11,273 nucleotides of DNA from an uncultured Pelagibacterales bacterium (GTDB lineage Bacteria > Pseudomonadota > Alphaproteobacteria > Pelagibacterales > Pelagibacteraceae): assembly GCA_913020625.1 (NCBI GenBank), contig CAJVZX010000020.1, forward strand, positions 1 through 11,273, in the 5' to 3' direction. Below, in pieces: positions 6,036 to 11,273 of this stretch. Within the stretch, counting starts at the first letter, position 1. Each line of letters opens with the position of its first letter. The notes beneath the pieces were generated by a model. The model was not told the origin of the DNA. It was given only the letters and a program-made list of their open reading frames with translations, and did no database searches. The position numbers and the translations under genes were made by a program.

Positions 6036-7028
6036 TTATAATTTGTTCTCTTCCCAGATTCTTTTCCAATCTATATTTGGTGACAATCCATAAATTGAAT
6101 TGATATTAGTACAATGCAGAGCTAACGAAGGAATAGGTGAAAAACAAGCTTCTTTTTCATAAATTTCATGTAAAGGTTTTTCAGCCGGGTCAGTAACAAC
6201 AGTGGCAAATTCATAAAAATTATTCCAATAATTAATCAGCATATCTTTACTAACCAATAAAGTTGCTAAACTTTGATCTGTTTTTCTCCAATGTTTGTTA
6301 TTTCCCAAAAGAATGTATGTTGGAGTATTTTGTGCATATAAAAATGGATAATCTACGGGAAAAATAATAATTTCTTTTTTAATTTGACTAGAAATTCTTT
6401 CATAAGTAAGTAGCATTTCCTGAATGGCTATTTCTTCGTGTATGTAATCATCTTCAACAAAGTAAATTAAATCTTCTGCACTTGCTTTTGCATGATTATA
6501 TGATTTTAAAATGCTTGCAAAATTTGAATCTCTAGTAATGTTTTTAAATTCATTTTTATTTAAATTAAGAAGCGAACTTTTTATATCAAATTTTTTAATT
6601 ATAGAGTTTAAAACTTCTAAAAAATCTTTATCTGAATTGTCATCAATAATTATTAATTCTAAATTAACATTTTCTAAGCTTTTTTTTGCGTAGGATAATG
6701 ATTTTAAAATTGAAAAAAGAGTTCTTATTGAATATTCAGATTTTGAACATTCAAATATTCTTTTTTTATTTTGGTTCCATAAATTTACTTTAGAACAAGT
6801 TCTAAGGTAAACAGATAAAGATTTAACTTTTCTTGTAATCTTAACTTCGCCTAATGGAATATTTATGGACTTTTTTCCCATAATGCTTAAGTTTTCACCA
6901 AGTTTTTTATTTAATGAGGGCACTTCAAATGAATTTTGGTCAATAATTTCGTATCCAAAAAATCTACAAATTTGAATTAATTTTTGTTTTAAAAAACTAT
7001 TTTTTAATTGCTTATTAATTTTTTTCAT
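6036..7028 (-). CDS. Glycosyltransferase-like protein (GT-A fold suspected)
   Basis: A 330-residue protein with the landmarks of a family-2-like GT-A enzyme, though divergent. SVYLRTCSKV near residue 72 is the first strand, LELIIIDDNSD at 123-133 the nucleotide-binding acidic site, and LIYFVEDDYIHEEIA at 187-201 holds the EDD of a DxD-like metal site. PSLALHCTN at 300-308 lies near the C-terminus. The N-terminal 50 residues (FFGYEIIDQNSFEVPSLN) precede the catalytic domain and resemble a leader segment I associate with marine glycan genes, though this is not certain. There is no membrane helix. It faces the oxidoreductase tail to tail with 4 nt between stop codons and no terminator. Donor and acceptor are unknown; a role in surface glycan assembly follows from the neighbours. 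Confidence 0.65.
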   Translation of the reverse strand: MKKINKQLKNSFLKQKLIQICRFFGYEIIDQNSFEVPSLNKKLGENLSIMGKKSINIPLGEVKITRKVKSLSVYLRTCSKVNLWNQNKKRIFECSKSEYSIRTLFSILKSLSYAKKSLENVNLELIIIDDNSDKDFLEVLNSIIKKFDIKSSLLNLNKNEFKNITRDSNFASILKSYNHAKASAEDLIYFVEDDYIHEEIAIQEMLLTYERISSQIKKEIIIFPVDYPFLYAQNTPTYILLGNNKHWRKTDQSLATLLVSKDMLINYWNNFYEFATVVTDPAEKPLHEIYEKEACFSPIPSLALHCTNINSIYGLSPNIDWKRIWEENKL

Positions 7029-7110
7029 TAATATAAAATCATATTAATTTATTTTATATATATTTAATAATGGAAATAATATCATCTAAAAATTTAAAAG
7101 ATATTTAATT

Positions 7111-7698
7111 TTATCTTTGAGCTTCTTTTAAAACAAATTCTAATCTGTCTTGACCCCAAAATAATTTATTATTAATAATAAAAGATGGTGCTCCAAATAC
7201 ACCTTTGTTATAGGCTTCATTAGTTTGAACTGTTAATTTATTTTTAATTTTTTGATCTGATATAATTAACTGAAATTCATTAAAATTAATATTTAAATTA
7301 ATTAATATGGAATTTAAAATTTTATCACTATTTAAATTTAATCCATCTTCCCAGTAAGCATCAAAAAAAAAATCAACATACTGATCTAATTTTTTTTTAT
7401 TTTGAGCAAGAAATACCCCCCTCATTAAAGCTAAAGAATTAATTGGAAAATTTGTATTAAATTTAAATTTAATATTATGTTTTTCAGCTATCATTTTGCA
7501 GTCTCTAATCATATATTTAGTTTTTGAAGGGATAAATGCTGCAGCTGTAACACCAGCTAATTTATGCAATCCTCCTAAAAGAATTGGTTTATAATTAATT
7601 TTAATATTATTTTCTTTTTCTAATTTTCTTATTTGTTTGTGTGCTAGATATGAATAAGGGCTTATGAAGTCAAAAAAAAAATCAAATGGCTTAATCAT
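7111..7698 (-). CDS. DsbA-fold 2-hydroxychromene-2-carboxylate isomerase-like protein
   Basis: A 195-residue thioredoxin-fold protein of the kappa-GST/HCCA isomerase group. FDFFFDFISPYSYLAHKQI at the N-terminus has the glutathione-contacting serine in SPYSYL. LLGGLHKLAG, GVFGAPSFIINN with the cis-proline, and the terminal FWGQDRLEFV complete the family pattern. Characterised members isomerise 2-hydroxychromene-2-carboxylate in naphthalene breakdown using glutathione. No aromatic-degradation genes lie nearby, so the name indicates fold, not proven function. I chose the ATG at 7698 (MIKPFDFF) because it gives the usual N-terminus and overlaps the upstream stop as ATGATTAA (8 nt). An in-frame ATG at 7719 would add MLKKLVF and lengthen the overlap. 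Confidence 0.85.
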   Translation of the reverse strand: MIKPFDFFFDFISPYSYLAHKQIRKLEKENNIKINYKPILLGGLHKLAGVTAAAFIPSKTKYMIRDCKMIAEKHNIKFKFNTNFPINSLALMRGVFLAQNKKKLDQYVDFFFDAYWEDGLNLNSDKILNSILINLNINFNEFQLIISDQKIKNKLTVQTNEAYNKGVFGAPSFIINNKLFWGQDRLEFVLKEAQR

Positions 7699-8164
7699 AA
7701 AGACTAATTTTTTTAGCAAAAAATATTCTTAAAATCCAATAAACAATTAATCCAATAGGGCCAGTAAAATAAATAAGTATAAGTGAAATTGCAGAAAAAA
7801 TTTTGGGCATGTTATATTTAAGAGCATCTCTAGAGACCCACGATCCTAAAAATAAATTTATTGCTAAAAAATGAACCCAAAATATTAAAAGAAATAATTC
7901 ATTTGTGAATAAATCAGCTAATTCATCTAGACCAGAATATATACTTAGGTAATCTAAAATATCTTCATTTAAGAGCATTAATTGGTAAAATATATAGACG
8001 TAAATTAACCCAAATATTAATGGTAAAAAAATTGATGTTAAAAATATTTTGTTTAATTTTGAGTTAGGAAAAAATATTAATACAAGCCAAATAGGTATAA
8101 CACCAAAATTGAGCCAAAGATAAATTGTTTCTATTGTAAAATAAGTATAAATCTGTGTAAGCAT
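7691..8164 (-). CDS. ABA4-like family membrane protein (DUF4281)
   Basis: A 157-residue protein with about four membrane helices. It matches the ABA4-like family as I recall it. WLNFGVIPIWLVLIFFP comes near the N-terminus. The signature LFLLIFWVHFLAINLFLGSWVSRDA spans residues 90-114 (WxHxLAxxLFxGxW), and FTGPIGLIVYWILR closes the protein at 133-146. In plants ABA4 is needed for neoxanthin formation; the role of the bacterial homologues is unclear, though membrane lipid or carotenoid chemistry is often suggested. It is the first gene of a two-gene unit whose second gene overlaps it by 8 nt, implying coupled translation. It diverges from recX across a 32-nt gap made almost only of A and T, which must hold any promoters for both. 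Confidence 0.75.
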   Translation of the reverse strand: MLTQIYTYFTIETIYLWLNFGVIPIWLVLIFFPNSKLNKIFLTSIFLPLIFGLIYVYIFYQLMLLNEDILDYLSIYSGLDELADLFTNELFLLIFWVHFLAINLFLGSWVSRDALKYNMPKIFSAISLILIYFTGPIGLIVYWILRIFFAKKISLYD

Positions 8165-8196
8165 AAAATAATATTAATATTATATTATATATATTA

Positions 8197-8757
8197 ATGA
8201 TTCCTAGAAAAAATAAAAAAAATCTTGAGGCTAGTATTGAAGAAATAAGAAAATTTTCATTTTCATATCTTGAAAAATATTCACCTTCAAAGCAGCAGTT
8301 AAGAACTTATTTATTAAAGAAATATTTTAAATCTCCGGCATCTTTTTCTAATAAAAATGAATTATTAAATTTAATTGATTTTGTTATTTTAGATCTAGAA
8401 AAAGAAAAAATTATAAGTGATAAATTTTATTCAGATTCAAAATCAAGAAGTTTTATTAAAAGAGGATATTCATTAAGAAAAATAAGAAATTTTTTAGTGC
8501 AAAAAGGAATTAAACAAAATTATATAAAAGAATCAATTTCCAAAATTACTTCAGATAATTCAGATCAAGATTTTTTCTCAGCAATTAAACTTTGCAAGAA
8601 AAGAAGAATAGGGCCAAACAGAGAAGAGGATAACAGGCCTTTATTTTATAAAAAAGATATTTCAATACTTGCTCGATCAGGTTTTGATTATGAAACATCT
8701 AAAAAAGTAATGGATTTATCAAAAAATGATTATAAAAATTTTCTAAAATTATTATAA
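8197..8757 (+). CDS. recX: RecX-family regulatory protein
   Basis: A 186-residue, highly charged helical protein matching the RecX repeat pattern. FSFSYLEKYSPSKQQLRTYLLKKYF (about 20-44) opens the first three-helix repeat. LEKEKIISDKFYSDSKSRSFIKRGYSLRKIRNFLVQKGI (about 67-105) matches the conserved centre (L-D-x-x-F, G, L-x-x-K-G-I). ILARSGFDYETSKKVM (about 157-172) is the C-terminal GF-x-x-E element. RecX binds RecA filaments and restrains recombination. recA is not in this window. No ribosome-binding site precedes the ATG; only AT-rich sequence with TATATT at 8190-8195 lies there, so a leaderless start is possible. Its stop codon overlaps the end of the small convergent gene on the other strand. 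Confidence 0.85.
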   Translation: MIPRKNKKNLEASIEEIRKFSFSYLEKYSPSKQQLRTYLLKKYFKSPASFSNKNELLNLIDFVILDLEKEKIISDKFYSDSKSRSFIKRGYSLRKIRNFLVQKGIKQNYIKESISKITSDNSDQDFFSAIKLCKKRRIGPNREEDNRPLFYKKDISILARSGFDYETSKKVMDLSKNDYKNFLKLL

Positions 8758-8883
8758 TTTATTTTTTTTTTCATTATTTAAATGATCACCAATCCTTTTT
8801 TTAATCTGGTTTTTAACAAATACGAAAAGCAAAAGCCCAAATATTGATACAGATATTACTATAATAGCAATTGTTTTAATCAT
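8752..8883 (-). CDS. Small single-span membrane protein (43 aa)
   Basis: An ATG-to-TAA frame of 43 codons fills the gap between the phosphatase gene and recX. Residues 2-23 form one continuous hydrophobic helix, starting IKTIAIIVIS and ending LLLFVFV. A basic segment (KNQIKKRIGDHLNNEKKNKL) follows, so the protein should sit in the membrane with a positively charged cytoplasmic tail. It begins 8 nt after the CysQ-like stop on the same strand and so looks like the last gene of that unit. The tail crosses a run of 10 A. Its 3' end overlaps the end of recX by 6 nt in the convergent direction. I do not recognise the family. Support comes from the operon fit, the clean helix and the lack of other content in the gap. 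Confidence 0.6.
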   Translation of the reverse strand: MIKTIAIIVISVSIFGLLLFVFVKNQIKKRIGDHLNNEKKNKL

Positions 8884-8891
8884 AATTATAT

Positions 8892-9671
8892 TTATTTAGA
8901 AAGATCATTAGATCTTCTTAGTAATAAACTTGTATTCTTATATTCTTCTTTACCATATTTAAATTCATTGCCTTTAATATCAGTAACTAGTCCGCCTGCA
9001 TGTTTTACAATAGCATGACCTGCAGCTATATCCCATTCACAAGCTCTTGCTCCTGTTGCGTATAAATCAAATTCACCAGATGCTATTACACAAAATTTAT
9101 ATGAACTTCTCATTTCAATAAATTTATTTACCTGATATTTTTTATGAATGTTTAAAATTAAGTCAGATGGTGTTGATGAGTAAGAAACAGCGATAATTTC
9201 ATTCGATTTGTTTTTTTTTTTACAATTTAAACTTTTTATTTTATTATCAGATTTTTCAAAAGCATTTGCAAATCCATAAGAATAAAAAAGTCTTTTCAAT
9301 GCTGGTGCATAAATTATACCTATAACAGGTTCTAAATTAATAATAAGAGCAGCATTTAAAGTAAACTGATCTTTGTTATTTATGTAATCGCTCGTTCCAT
9401 CAATAGGATCAACTAACCAAAAATTTTTATGTACAATTCTTTTATTTAGTTTAACGGTCTCTTCAGAAACAATAGGAATGTTAGGTGTAATAGATTTTAT
9501 TTTATTACATAATTTTTCATTAACCTTCAAATCTCCATTTGTTACAGGAGTATTATCTAATTTTATCTTAGTGATTAATCCTTTATCTCTTAAATCAAGA
9601 GCTATTTTTCCTGAAATTATAAAAGTCTCTAGTAAATTTCTGGTTATTTTTTCAAATTCAATTTCTTTCAA
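8892..9671 (-). CDS. cysQ: CysQ/inositol-monophosphatase-superfamily phosphatase
   Basis: A 259-residue lithium-sensitive-type phosphatase. PVTNGDLKVNE at 42-52 is the substrate/metal segment. The acidic pair is at Glu70-Glu71 (VSEET). LVDPIDGTSDYI at 86-97 gives the DPxDGT metal site, and ACEWDIAAGHAIVKHAGG at 210-227 supplies the distal metal ligand Asp214. The string after DGT (DQFTLNAALI...EPVIGIIYAPA) resembles CysQ more than classic inositol monophosphatases. CysQ hydrolyses 3'-phosphoadenosine 5'-phosphate, protecting sulfur metabolism. A histidinol-phosphatase or inositol phosphatase role cannot be excluded. It starts inside the last codons of the DUF3553 gene (14-nt overlap), so translation is probably coupled. 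Confidence 0.83.
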   Translation of the reverse strand: MKEIEFEKITRNLLETFIISGKIALDLRDKGLITKIKLDNTPVTNGDLKVNEKLCNKIKSITPNIPIVSEETVKLNKRIVHKNFWLVDPIDGTSDYINNKDQFTLNAALIINLEPVIGIIYAPALKRLFYSYGFANAFEKSDNKIKSLNCKKKNKSNEIIAVSYSSTPSDLILNIHKKYQVNKFIEMRSSYKFCVIASGEFDLYATGARACEWDIAAGHAIVKHAGGLVTDIKGNEFKYGKEEYKNTSLLLRRSNDLSK

Positions 9672-9840
9672 ATTTTTTCACTTTCTTTAAGGTAATTTTA
9701 GAAGCATTTATAACTTGTTTTCCTTTATTCTCAAAATTAACAGTAATCTTTTCCTTAATGATTGATTGAATTTGTCCTATTCCCCAATTTTTATTTTTTG
9801 GATTGATAACATAATCTCCAGGCTCATAATCAAAATTCAT
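9658..9840 (-). CDS. DUF3553 small protein
   Basis: A 60-residue protein matching the alphaproteobacterial DUF3553 pattern: a PGDYVINPKNKNWGIGQIQSI opening, then ITVNFENKGKQVINA. The pattern suggests a small beta-barrel fold reminiscent of the CarD/Tudor-like domain found near helicases; this comparison is mine and unproven. The function is not established. It has no signal peptide or membrane span. It is the first gene of the minus-strand unit with the CysQ-like phosphatase, which begins before this gene ends. It diverges from mnmA across 54 nt, which must carry the promoters of both directions; TATAAT at 9853-9858 fits a plus-strand -10 for mnmA. Confidence 0.82.
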   Translation of the reverse strand: MNFDYEPGDYVINPKNKNWGIGQIQSIIKEKITVNFENKGKQVINASKITLKKVKKFERN

Positions 9841-9894
9841 ATATAGAAAAATTATAATAAATATATTAAAACAATTTAGATAGAGTAAATAATT

Positions 9895-11022
9895 ATGAGA
9901 ATAAAGAAAAAAAATTCTCTTGGTTTGTTAAAGTCAGAGAAAGATACATCTGTAGTTGTGGCCATGTCTGGAGGAGTTGATTCTTCAACAGTTGCAGGAC
10001 TTATGAAAAAAGAGGGCTATAATGTTATTGGCATTACTCTAAAACTTTATGATGATATCAAAGCATCTGTAAAATCAAGACAATGTTGTTCTGGTCAGGA
10101 TGTAGTTGATGCAAAAAGAGTTTCAAACCAATTAAACATAGACCATAAAATTCTTTATTATCAAAAAAAATTTAAAGAGGGAGTAATTGATAATTTTGTT
10201 GATAGTTATTTAAAAGGAGAAACGCCTATACCATGTGTACAATGTAATCAAACAGTAAAGTTTAGAGATCTTTATGATGTAGCCAAAGATCTTAAAGCGG
10301 ATGTTTTAGTCACTGGTCATTATGTTAAAAGTTTTAATAATAATGGTATTTCTGAGATGTATAGAGCTGTTGATCATGCTAGAGATCAAAGCTATTTTTT
10401 ATTTAATACTACTCAAGAACAATTAAATTATTTAAGATTTCCCTTGGGCGATTTACAAAAAAAAGAAACAAGAGAAATTGCAAGAGAATTAAATTTAAAT
10501 GTTGCGGATAAACCTGATAGCCAAGATATTTGCTTTGTCCCAAATGGAGACTATGCCTCTGTTATTAGAAAATTTAAACCTGAATCATACAAAAAAGGGA
10601 ATATCAAAGATTTGAATGGCAAAGTTATCGGAACACATGAAGGAATAATAAATTTTACAATTGGTCAAAGGAAAGGAATTAAAATTGCCAATAAAGAACC
10701 TTTATATATTGTAAAAATTAATTCATTGAAAAATGAAATTATTGTTGGAAATAAACATGACTTAGAAGTTGATGAAATAAAACTAAGAAATCTAAATTTT
10801 TTATGTGATGATATTAAAAAATATAATTCTAATTTATTTGCAAAGATTAGATCCACTGGTGAATTAATTAAAACTAAAATATCATTTGTAGATAATATTG
10901 TTAAAGTTAAACTTGACAAAAAAGAAAGCGGAGTTTCTCCAGGTCAGGCATGTGTTTTTTATTCAAAAGATTCTGTTGGAGATAAAGTTCTTGGAGGAGG
11001 CTGGATAGAAAGCAGTTACTAA
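9895..11022 (+). CDS. mnmA: tRNA-specific 2-thiouridylase MnmA
   Basis: A 375-residue PP-loop enzyme. The ATP-binding SGGVDSS is at 25-31. The first catalytic cysteine is in PCVQCNQTVKF (Cys117, aligning with E. coli Cys102). RDQSYFLF is at 163-170. The second catalytic cysteine is Cys213 in DSQDICFVP. FTIGQRKGI comes next, and the C-terminal barrel ends GGGWIESS. MnmA adds sulfur to U34 of tRNAs for Lys, Glu and Gln using a persulfide on these cysteines. Length and motifs are complete. The start gives a short basic extension before the first strand, usual for the family; no strong Shine-Dalgarno is seen. It precedes a GC-rich structured region with no terminator between. Confidence 0.96.
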   Translation: MRIKKKNSLGLLKSEKDTSVVVAMSGGVDSSTVAGLMKKEGYNVIGITLKLYDDIKASVKSRQCCSGQDVVDAKRVSNQLNIDHKILYYQKKFKEGVIDNFVDSYLKGETPIPCVQCNQTVKFRDLYDVAKDLKADVLVTGHYVKSFNNNGISEMYRAVDHARDQSYFLFNTTQEQLNYLRFPLGDLQKKETREIARELNLNVADKPDSQDICFVPNGDYASVIRKFKPESYKKGNIKDLNGKVIGTHEGIINFTIGQRKGIKIANKEPLYIVKINSLKNEIIVGNKHDLEVDEIKLRNLNFLCDDIKKYNSNLFAKIRSTGELIKTKISFVDNIVKVKLDKKESGVSPGQACVFYSKDSVGDKVLGGGWIESSY

Positions 11023-11101
11023 TTTTATCCCCGATGTTCACACAACCTTTAGTAACAATTAAGAATCAATTAAAAGGTGATAGTAAATAATTTTGATTCA
11101 A

Positions 11102-11107
11102 TATAAT
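11102..11107 (+). promoter_or_regulatory. Possible -10 box for the downstream RNA
   Basis: A perfect TATAAT lies in the AT-rich stretch after mnmA. A transcript from it would begin near 11114, just before the first GNRA hairpin and the jump in GC content. The best upstream match to TTGACA is GTGATA at 11077-11082 (four of six) with an overlong 19-nt spacer. Chance occurrence is quite possible. Confidence 0.35.
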
Positions 11108-11113
11108 CTGATA

Positions 11114-11273
11114 AATGAATTAAGAGGCAACTCTTAACTGGCCATCTGGGGAAAAACCGAGAGGTTCAAGCTCAGAGGGCAGAAAGTTGGGAAAAGCAGT
11201 TCTAAACATTCTCGGCGAACATGGGTGCATAGTAGAACTATAATAGGCATCCAAAATCTATTCTCTGGTGGGT
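11114..11273 (+). ncRNA. Unassigned structured RNA (runs off the window)
   Basis: From 11136 to the end, 63 of 138 bases are G or C, while the surrounding DNA is far poorer. In AT-rich genomes this usually marks a stable RNA. TTAAGAG (11120-11126) and CTCTTAA (11131-11137) pair perfectly around a GCAA tetraloop. AACC (11155-11158) and GGTT (11163-11166) pair around GAGA. CCGAGA (11157-11162) can instead pair with TCTCGG (11210-11215). GGGTGC (11223-11228) pairs with GCATCC (11247-11252), enclosing ATAGT-AGA-ACTAT. CCCCGATG (11029-11036) can pair with CATCTGGGG (11143-11151) with one bulge, so the RNA could begin as early as about 11026. The GNRA loops exist only on this strand. Signatures I know for RNase P, SRP, tmRNA, tRNA, rRNA and group I/II introns are absent from the visible part. 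Confidence 0.55.

Noticed and set aside
6511..6693. Plus-strand frame inside the glycosyltransferase-like gene
   Set aside because: Antisense shadow of a longer gene with recognisable motifs; no independent support.
7699..7719. Upstream start for the isomerase-like gene at 7719
   Set aside because: The added MLKKLVF is not typical for the family; the ATG at 7698 gives the usual start and a tight ATGATTAA coupling.
11157..11176. A GGTTCAAG string resembling a tRNA or tmRNA T-arm
   Set aside because: The flanking bases do not give a five-pair T-stem, and no acceptor stem, anticodon arm or CCA end can be placed around it.
11029..11222. 6S RNA, based on GATGTTC pairing with GAACAT
   Set aside because: 6S forms one long interrupted hairpin with a central bubble; here the interior folds into several separate hairpins. 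Not assigned, but a covariance search should test it.
11136..11273. An open frame on the minus strand entering from the right edge and ending at 11136-11138 (includes MPIIVLLCTHVRREC)
   Set aside because: Its composition (Cys-rich, GC-rich codons) is unlike every gene here, it matches no family I know, and the same bases form stable plus-strand hairpins with GNRA loops. It is better explained as antisense to an RNA.
1..11273. CRISPR arrays, insertion sequences, integrases, prophage genes, toxin-antitoxin pairs
   Set aside because: No spaced direct repeats, transposase or integrase motifs, or small paired toxin-antitoxin genes were seen on either strand.

Overview
The window looks like a piece of a streamlined, very AT-rich alphaproteobacterial genome, most likely a marine SAR11 (Pelagibacterales) relative. 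This is an inference. It rests on low GC by eye, very short or overlapping gene junctions, a TPP riboswitch driving an SSS-family transporter (the thiV arrangement known from SAR11), and a DUF3553 gene, a family typical of Alphaproteobacteria. No insertion sequence, integrase, phage gene, tRNA or CRISPR array was seen.

Region 1 (1-3500) begins with the last 32 codons of an unidentified membrane protein. A TPP riboswitch follows and abuts the start of the putative thiamine-precursor transporter thiV. Next come a rhomboid protease and a site-2 protease (rseP) that overlap by 10 nt, so two intramembrane proteases are coupled. Region 2 (3501-3979) is a single HU-type DNA-binding protein gene closed by a very strong terminator hairpin. 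Region 3 (4088-7028) is a small, extremely A/T- and lysine-rich block. It holds a nucleotide-sugar 4,6-dehydratase-like gene, a Gfo/Idh/MocA oxidoreductase and, convergent with them, a glycosyltransferase-like gene. It reads as a cell-surface glycan islet set between housekeeping genes.

Region 4 (7111-11022) is dense core-type content. A minus-strand pair encodes an ABA4-like membrane protein and a DsbA-fold HCCA-isomerase-like protein, overlapping by 8 nt. recX diverges from this pair. A second minus-strand cluster has DUF3553, a CysQ/inositol-monophosphatase-type phosphatase and a 43-residue single-span membrane protein that is easy to miss. mnmA (tRNA 2-thiouridylase) diverges from that cluster.

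Region 5 (11023-11273) has no protein gene I can support. Its last 138 nt are 63/138 G+C (about 46%), far above the surroundings, with two perfect hairpins capped by GNRA tetraloops and further helices. I read it as a structured non-coding RNA, cut by the window edge, that I could not assign to 6S, tmRNA, RNase P, SRP, rRNA or tRNA by recalled motifs. It is the best candidate here for something undescribed, together with the compact riboswitch and the tiny membrane protein.
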